Positions 56,914 to 64,000 of a stretch of 64,000 nucleotides of DNA are shown piece after piece. The notes under the pieces are model-generated. The model ran no database searches. It saw nothing but the letters and a program-made list of their open reading frames with translations, and had not been told where the DNA came from. How positions within the stretch are numbered: the first letter of the stretch is position 1; every line of letters begins with the position of its first letter. The position numbers and the translations under genes are program-made. Origin of the DNA: Strigamia acuminata (Eukaryota; Arthropoda; Chilopoda; Geophilomorpha; Linotaeniidae); contig OX442315.1 in the NCBI GenBank assembly GCA_949358305.1, forward strand, positions 13,356,427-13,420,426, read 5' to 3'.

Positions 56914-59190
56914 TGTTCAAATTGGTTGAAAAAATTTTGCTTAGAGAAGCCAACATCAAGGAAGTGTTTTTAGTTGAGATTGAGTGACGTGCGACAGGAA
57001 GTGTGTAAAGTGTCATAAATTATGCTAATATCTCTTTTGTCCAATTGATTTTATACGTGTGCCCATCAAAAAACTAGAATTTTACATTTATATGTGCATA
57101 AAACTTTATTTCATAAATGGAAATAACATTTTATAAAAAAAAAATCAAAATTATATTAACTTAAATAGTCATAACAATCACAAAAATAAATAAAAATCCA
57201 AACTACTTTTCCTAGTGGTAGTTAGTAGTAATGAGCCTCGACCAATGGGATTTATGACTTTTGAGTCGAACAAGAGTATAATTATACACATCATTTCATC
57301 AAAAATATTACAAATCACTTTATGAACTTTCAAAGACACCAGCGGGAGTAGTCATGCTTTGTGCTGGTTTTACCTTCTCATTGTTCACCACTGTGAACAG
57401 ACAGCAGCCTCCATGAGCTAATAAGTGGGTCAAATCATAAAATCGACTAAAAAAATCGACGAAAACATAGACTAAAAACTCAATACCCTTGGGTGTTGAT
57501 TACTCGTATCTGAACAGGGGTGTTTGATTTTTTTGTTGATTTTTTATTCGATGTTTTAGTCGATGTTTTTAGTTTCACTCGAATTTTTAGTCAATCTCAT
57601 AGATTTTTTTAGTCAATTTTTTTCGATTTTTAGTCGATTTTATCGATTTTTAGTCGATTTTTATTGTTTTTTAGTCGATTTTATCGATTTTAGTCGATTT
57701 CTATCGATTTTTAGTCGATTTTATCGATTTTTAGTCGATTTTATCGATTTTTAGTCGATTTTATTGATTTTTAGTCGATTTTTATTGTTTTTTAGTCGAT
57801 TTTATCGATTTTAGTCGATTTTTTTCGATTTTTAGTCGATTTTATCGATTTTTAGTCGATTTTTATTGTTTTTTAGTCGATTTTATCGATTTTAGTCGAT
57901 TTCTATCGATTTTTAGTCGATTTTTATCGATTTTTAGTCGATTTTATCGATTTTTAGTCGATTTTATCGATTTTTAGTCGATTTTATCGATTTTTAGTCG
58001 ATTTTATCGATTTTTAGTTGAGTTTATCGATTTTTAATCGATTTTATCGATTTTTAGTTGGTTTTTCTACTTTTAGTCGATTTTATCGCTTTTTAGTAGA
58101 TTTTATCAATATTTTAATCGATTTAATAGTAGATTTTATCGGTTTTTAGTTTTGTCCAACCATTATACTTATTAAAATATTTACCATGCCACATAATTGA
58201 CATCCAGTAGAATATAAGAGTGCTTTTGTTTTTTCCACTACTATCGTCCACTTCCTTTGTTAATTTGTTTAATGATCTATGTAATGATGCTGCCCACATA
58301 AGGATTGAGCACAAGTAGATCGTCGCTGCCAATGCTAGTGGGCCTAAAAATGGAACCTGTAATGACATTGATTATTTGCAAATATTGTTCAATCGTTTCA
58401 AATATGAGGTAGTTTACTACAAGTATGAGAATCATCAAAATCAATGGAATCCATTTGTAAATGTTTACTGCTTCGGATGAAGTGAATAATGCCCAAGAGA
58501 ATCCTGATCGAATGTTCTCTTGAAAAAGTGTGATGTTCACCTGGTTCTATTACATTAAAAAAAGTATTGTTATATGCTTAATTACGAAATTGTGCTGTGT
58601 TGCCCCGCTGTGGAGGGCATGCCCTAAAATGCAAGTTTGACCATATCTGGGGATCTGATTGTCTTTTTTTAAAGAAAATTTATGATTCTTAAGAATAAAT
58701 TTATAAGCCGACAGTAAGGGGTTTCATTAAATGAGTGATTAGTTGATTACTTTGATTACTTTGATTAGTTGATTATTTGATGTATCATGTGATTGAATTC
58801 AACCAATCCTGAGAATAATCATTTCATCAAATAAGCAACTAATCAAGTAATCAAGTAATCATCCCAAACCATGATTTTCTGCTGACTTTGGTCGATTATA
58901 AGTGCTTTCTCAACTCAAACCAACATGGCGGCGCCAGACCCGCTTCAACTACACAAGGTCATAATACAATAAAGTGTGCTCAGTTTAGGTTAAACTGAAC
59001 ACATTAAACAAGTTAGGGAGTTGCAATTGTTACTTGTAGCAACTTTTTTTAAACAATTGCTACGTATCTAGGTTACAGTTTAAACAATTCTGCCCATCGG
59101 ACTTGCCCATTCGCACTTGCTTACACCAGCGTACCAGTAAAAATGGAGTTTATCGGCATGCCGATAAAACCTACACCGGCATGCTGCTTA
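56914..59190 (-). pseudogene. Array unit 12 (D1, D2, no D3) and array end
   Basis: D1 58540-58418, D2 58356-58185, no D3'. The most upstream cassette in the sense of transcription. It is followed at 59110 by 80 bp of the next unit's MITE end, then the junction CTGCTTA|TTACGTCTTGG with the second segmental copy. Confidence 0.85.
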
Positions 59191-60915
59191 TTACGTCTTG
59201 GAGTGCCTGGACTTGTTCGAGTCAGCTTAATCTCGAATGCAATCTCGCCTCATCTTACTTAGATGGAGCAAAATGATGCGTTATTTAAATTTAATTAAAC
59301 GAAAGCAAAAGTATGGTGGCCCTGATGCGCCACCTAAAAATTGAAAATTGAATTCATATATTAGTGGCCCTGAGCCACCACTAGAAAAATGAAATTTTAA
59401 TTCGAAGTTTCAATTTTTAATTTTCAAAATTCAAATTGGAAAACTTAAAATAAAAATGAAAAATTGAAAAACTAAAAATAAAAATGAAAAATTGAACAAC
59501 TAAAAATAAAAATTAAAAATTAAAAAACTAAAAATAAAAATGAAAAATTGAAAAACTAAAAATAAAAATGAAAAATTGAAAAACGAAAAATAAAATTGTT
59601 TTGGTCGTGTTATTGTTTCTTTCCAAATCGAATACATCAATCGAATCAACACTTGAAGAACACATTGTAATAGTTGCAGTAACTGCTTCTAGAGGGCGCT
59701 GCATTAAAATGTGTTTGGATGTGAATATATGAGTGGTGTTAATTATGGATTAAATCTCGTTTAATGATATTTTTGGCTAGTTTTTGCAGATATAATATTT
59801 TTATTATAATTTTTAGGCTTTGTCTTCACCTTTGACGGCATGGGAGGGATTGATATTTTATTCAGGTTTAAAAAATTAGTGGTAAATTGAGGTTTATGAA
59901 TTTCTGTTGTTGAAATAGGTTTAATTTGGATTAAGTATTTATTACTACGTGTTTTGGTCTTGGTTTTTGATCACAACCTGCGAGACGTTGAAATAATGCT
60001 AGAAGTGTGCTGCACGGCAGGTGTTGATATCTTCTTATTATTTCCCTTAAAGGGTAAGCAGTCTGGAAAAAAAATATTTTTTAAATTTTACATTCTGATT
60101 TGCACTTTTAGATTTACAGAAGAAATAAATTAAACATAAAGTAAAAGACTAATTAACATTAACGTTGCGTTTAATCGAATTTCTTCATGTTTTGGAAATA
60201 AGGATTTTCTTTGTGGGTATTTTCTGTGGGTAGGTTCATTAATTCCATTCATCCATTGCTTACTTTTTCTGCTACTTCATAGGGCGGTTGAAGGTTAATG
60301 GTATACCAACATAAGTCCTAAAGAACAACAAACAAAAAAGTAGAAACTTATGGATCAATTTTTTTTTAAAAAATATTGCGAGTACCTTAGTTTGACTGGA
60401 AATCCACCATAAAATGTTACATTTAATTTATTGTTTAGCACTGCAGAAAAGAATTTTAAATTTGGATATACTCAGAAAAGAATTCAAAATATGAGAACAA
60501 ACACTCAACTTTTCAAAGGCCAGGTGAATTGCAGAGCTTGTTGATGGTTGCAAGTGAATACAGGTACAATTGGCTGAACAGAAAAGAATGTCATGATAAT
60601 ATTAAAATTTAATAAAGAGAGGAACTCACTACTTTTGCTGTCAATGCAATTATGGCAAAACCAATTTTCTTTCCCCAATTTACTTCGTATGGTTCTAAAT
60701 TCTTATTGTCACTCCCACCTGGCACTATACATAGATCATTTCCTTCATTCAGTAGCTGTACGCATTCAGTCCATGATGTTCGTGATATATGAAGCATTTC
60801 CGAGATTTTTTTCCATCCTTTTAGTAATTAAATTACAAATATATGATCAATAATTTAGGAGGAAAATGTTTACTGTAAGGTGACCAAATGTATTGCATTT
60901 ATAAGTCTGTCTTAT

Positions 60916-61630
60916 CTAGGACGATCAGTACAGGACTTCACATCCATCGTTTTTTTTAAATCTAACATCTAACATCTAACATCTAACATGCTTATGTTGT
61001 CGAGCATTGTTACAACTTTTTGCGGGCAAATGGCGGACAGCGTCACAAATTAGCATAATTTGAAGATGGAGTGCGGACACTCCACCACATTTACAGTTTT
61101 GGCAGCGTTATAACTATAGTTCAATTTTATTTAACGCTTGATTTAAAAATGATGTCTGAAAATCGTTTATTGTTTATTATTTTTAAATCAAACGTTAAAT
61201 AAAATTGAACTACATTAGTATACTCTGGCCATGTGTAAGTTTGGCTTAAATCCGAGCCTCATAACTCACTCTGTGCTGCCACCAGGAAAAATAGTTCAGA
61301 GTTTATTGCTTGCTTCTTCCAGAAATCTTAGAACGTTCGCTTACTATTTTCAGTAGATCGGTTGCAATCCTGGTGTTTGGATCTATTTTCTTGTATCATT
61401 ACACCAGAGAAAAGGCTCGGATTTAGGCCAAACTTACACATGGCCAGAGTATAGTTATAACGTTTGCCAAAAATGCAAATGCAGGATGTCAGTTGTCCGC
61501 CATTGGCCCGCAAAATAACGTCGTTTTGCACTGTTTCGGCTGGATGGCGCCATGAACACAAGACAGAATCGCATTACAGTCTAACAATTAAATTGTGCTA
61601 GATGTGAAGTCCTGTAGTTGATCGTCCTAG
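60916..61630. mobile_element. 715-bp TIR element, copy 2
   Basis: Exact positional equivalent of 23966-24680, with the same GTCTTAT flanks. It was copied with the segment, not inserted twice. Confidence 0.8.
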
Positions 61631-62126
61631 GTCTTATGAAAAATGTACTTGATGATTTTTTGGCCATAAACGATAATCCTTAACTTCTACAATGGAAGTT
61701 CAACCGTGAACCAAAGATAACATGGAGATGTATCCACTTGTTCAGAGCGTTTTGCTATCGATGGCGCCGTATAATACATAGCCGCACTGCATTCGGGATG
61801 ACAACAATAAACAAACATGCTTAGTTGGCAAGCAATGCGTGACACGTGATTACTGTTATCCAATCAACGTACAGATCAACGAATCAATAGGAAATATCAC
61901 ACGGATACGTGTCCATGTTATTCTTGATTCATGGTTGAACCCTGTGTAAATTTCTATGCATTTCTGTAAGTTTATTCAAATTTTAATAATAACCTTCAGA
62001 ATATTATGGAAACTCAAATTACTGGCCCAAATTCCAACATGATTATTCATCCGAGCTCTTTTAATTACACAAACACTTTTTACTGCCATGCCGATGTAAG
62101 CTGAAACTACTAAAAGTTGGTACTCT

Positions 62127-62326
62127 CATGGACAAAAAAACTTCCCTTCAGTTTAGATGTTTTAATTTTATCTACCAGGTGACATAAAAATCCATTGAAA
62201 TTCAATGACATCAATCTTGACCCAGTCTCTCGTCTTGCCCTAACAACAGTATTAAAAGATAGACCGGAAAATAATGATAGATAAACTTAAAACAGTTAAA
62301 CTGAAGGGAAGTTTTTTTTGTCCATG
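62127..62326. mobile_element. Family 10 TIR element, copy 2
   Basis: Positional equivalent of 25177-25376. Confidence 0.85.
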
Positions 62327-62629
62327 ACTATACAGTTGGGTAATACAGTAGAATTTTAGTTCGTTGAGCAGGTCACCCTAGATGGCGATAAAATACTTAT
62401 CTTATCATATACTGGTATAACAATGACACCAACCTTGGAGCTTGCTTCCACCAATTATGCATAAGTTCCTTGTTGGATATCTATTCTTGTAATTGATATA
62501 AAAATATAAAATATTGATGATGCTTGATTCATGATGGAACACATAAATACAAGGAGTTGTTGGTATTTGTTTGGTTAATCGTATGACTTCATGACCTAAC
62601 ATAATAAACAAAAACAGGCGCATTCTTAT

Positions 62630-62924
62630 ACTACGTTTACATGCACCGAATGTTTTGAGTAGTGAATAATTTGAGTGGTGAAAAAATCAAATTGTTGTGT
62701 TTACATGCAGAAAATAATTCGTGATCACTTTCGGTTTTCGACCAATGGGGAAGTGCCGGAAGCGATGCGCGCATGCGCAATAAAAATAGTTTGAGTTCAC
62801 TCGTATTAAACAACCTTCTGCGAGGGATTATTCACTACTCGAATAATCCTTGTCATCCCTGTTTACATGACAGTTGTGCACACGGAATATTTCATCTCAC
62901 TCGAAATATTCCGTGCATGTAACA
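62630..62924. mobile_element. MITE family 1, copy in gene C copy 2
   Basis: Positional equivalent of 25680-25973, with the truncated end reading CATGTAACATGTAACATG. Confidence 0.8.
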
Positions 62925-63366
62925 TGTAACATGTACATTTAGACAAACAAGTTTAAATGACTGTATGAAAGTGCCTAGTGCACTTATTTCCATTTCATTT
63001 GATTGCATACCATGCCAAAATGTTGCCACACAATCCAACCATCTGCAAACAACGTTCAAAGCCTTTTCTCTTTCTATCCTTGAATGCCCAGCGCGATATG
63101 CCCTAATCTTAAATACAAACAGTATGCTCGTAGTGATGAGGAAAAATAAAATGTGGAAAATAACTCCAAATACATGTGTCTGCATAAGAATAAAATGTAA
63201 AATAAAATTTAATTGTGTGACATGTGTATGAAATACGTACGAGAATTAAGTAGCTCACAAACGTGATGAAAGACCAGTTACACAAGTGAAACACGTAATC
63301 CGGAAAATAGGATTCACTTAACACGTGAGATTTTCCGATAACGATGGTTAATCTTTCACCAACCAT

Positions 63367-64000
63367 CTTGAATTTGTAAATGGAATTTCAGTGAATTCAG
63401 TATATAGACACACAAGTGGAGTTTAAGCTACAGGTTTTATGCAGCATTTGGGAACAATTTTGCACAGCCGTTCTATGGCTATAAAATTGGTTTCAATGGG
63501 TCAACTTAGATGAAAAAGTTAGTGGAGAAACATTTTGAAATTAGAATAACAATCATTCGAACAATGAATCGAAGAACAGTTCATTAAACAATTAAAATAT
63601 CAATTAATAACAATTAAAATAATCAGTTCAATTGTTGAATGAAGCGATTTAAGTGGTGATAAATGGAAGTAAATTTACTTGAAACATCTGTTAATTATGT
63701 GTTATCTTTTAAATTTCGATGCCTAGCTTGTTTCTAATGAATTGCAACACATACTACCCGCATCCAATTGTGTGCTTTCGAGACAAAGCAACCAATAAAC
63801 AGAGCAAACATGAGTTTTACATTTATATGTGCGTAAAACTTTATTTCGTAAATGGAAATAACATTTTATAATAAAAAAATCAAAATTATATCAACTTAAA
63901 TGGTCATAACAATGACAAAAATAAATAAAAATCAAAACTACTTCTCCTAGTGGTAGTATTCAGTCTGGAGTTAGGAGTAATGAGGATCGGCCAATGGGAG
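63367..64000. other. 5' flank of gene C copy 2, window end
   Basis: Equivalent of 26418-27051. No exon; the presumed gene D copy 2 coding end would lie about 130 bp beyond the window. Confidence 0.6.

Larger units (their letters stand above)
28460..59190. repeat. Tandem array of 12 gene D 5'-half units
   Basis: Head-to-tail units starting at 28460 (founder), 31627, 34377, 37097, 39929, 42769, 45609, 48427, 50650, 52371, 54689 and 56914, then an 80-bp stub. Long units (2.72-2.84 kb) hold, from low to high coordinate, a MITE end, exon D3, a 3'-UTR-like segment, a minisatellite, D2, D1 and about 570 bp of upstream DNA. Three junctions (50650, 52371, 56914) carry one identical deletion that removes the upstream DNA and the next D3, giving a 1.72-kb spacing. 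Units are nearly identical apart from minisatellite length. Confidence 0.95.
59931..63366 (-). pseudogene. tmem68-like: Gene C copy 2: TMEM68-like with 10-nt deletion in exon 7
   Basis: Exons: 63366-63241, 63179-63011, 62595-62434, 60817-60630, 60573-60510, 60440-60386, 60317-60264, 60062-59931. All but exon 7 keep the length of copy 1. Exon 7 is 54 nt against 64, having lost AGCGTGATTG or its equivalent between two TTGA words, and reads into TAG a few codons later. The product would end after TYVGIPL and lose the C-terminal helix. Exon 8 differs from copy 1 at several residues (AACNRK against AGCDQK), although it would no longer be read in frame. The His...Asn motif (FHHESSIIN) and PGG are unchanged. 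Confidence 0.72.
59187..64000. repeat. Segmental duplication, copy 2 (matches 22256-27051)
   Basis: Same orientation and nearly identical sequence. CTTA is shared at the junction with the array, a possible microhomology. It runs off the window in the equivalent of the gene D 3' flank, so a second gene D probably follows. Confidence 0.95.

Overview
This is nuclear DNA from an animal, probably an invertebrate. Genes are split by canonical GT-AG introns with consistent codon phase, the sequence is AT-rich, and introns are packed with short terminal-inverted-repeat (TIR) elements. Secreted multi-CCP (sushi) proteins with a WAP-like module, next to TMEM68-type acyltransferases, would fit a tunicate or other invertebrate, but nothing here fixes the species. 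All recognisable protein-coding genes lie on the minus strand. Exon models were built by hand from splice signals and reading-frame phase.

Layout. 1-2100: intergenic, with a retrotransposon scrap and a 300-bp TIR element. 2123-12826: sushi gene A, 18 exons with phases that all match, 1083 residues: signal peptide, Asp/Thr heptad repeats, WAP-like module, then about 12 CCP modules. 12827-16417: promoter flank, a decayed last exon of a TMEM68-like gene, TIR elements and tandem repeats. 16418-22106: sushi gene B, a shorter tandem paralogue with a frameshift, a lost splice acceptor and no WAP/CCP1-5 block. 22256-27051: gene C, a complete eight-exon TMEM68-like gene, in a segment that recurs at 59187-64000. 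27185-31057: gene D, a second TMEM68-like gene. 28460-59190: tandem array of 12 units carrying the 5' exons of gene D. 59187-64000: second copy of the gene C segment, whose gene C has a 10-nt frameshifting deletion.

How it fits together. The sushi and TMEM68-like genes were duplicated together: both sushi copies have a gene C last exon just upstream, intact for B and a relic for A. Later the 5' half of gene D expanded into the array, and the gene C segment was copied to the far side of it.

Most notable points: (1) the array has the geometry of variable 5' exon cassettes (D1-D2) upstream of one constant 3' part; (2) an internal deletion in the array units fuses exon D3 to the splice donor of D4 in the same phase; (3) genes C and D have lost complementary residues of the acyltransferase His/Asp motif (His-Asn in C, Gln-Asp in D), and D has also lost the Pro-Gly-Gly motif. 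Transcript and long-read data would be needed to tell a functional system from recent copy-number turnover.
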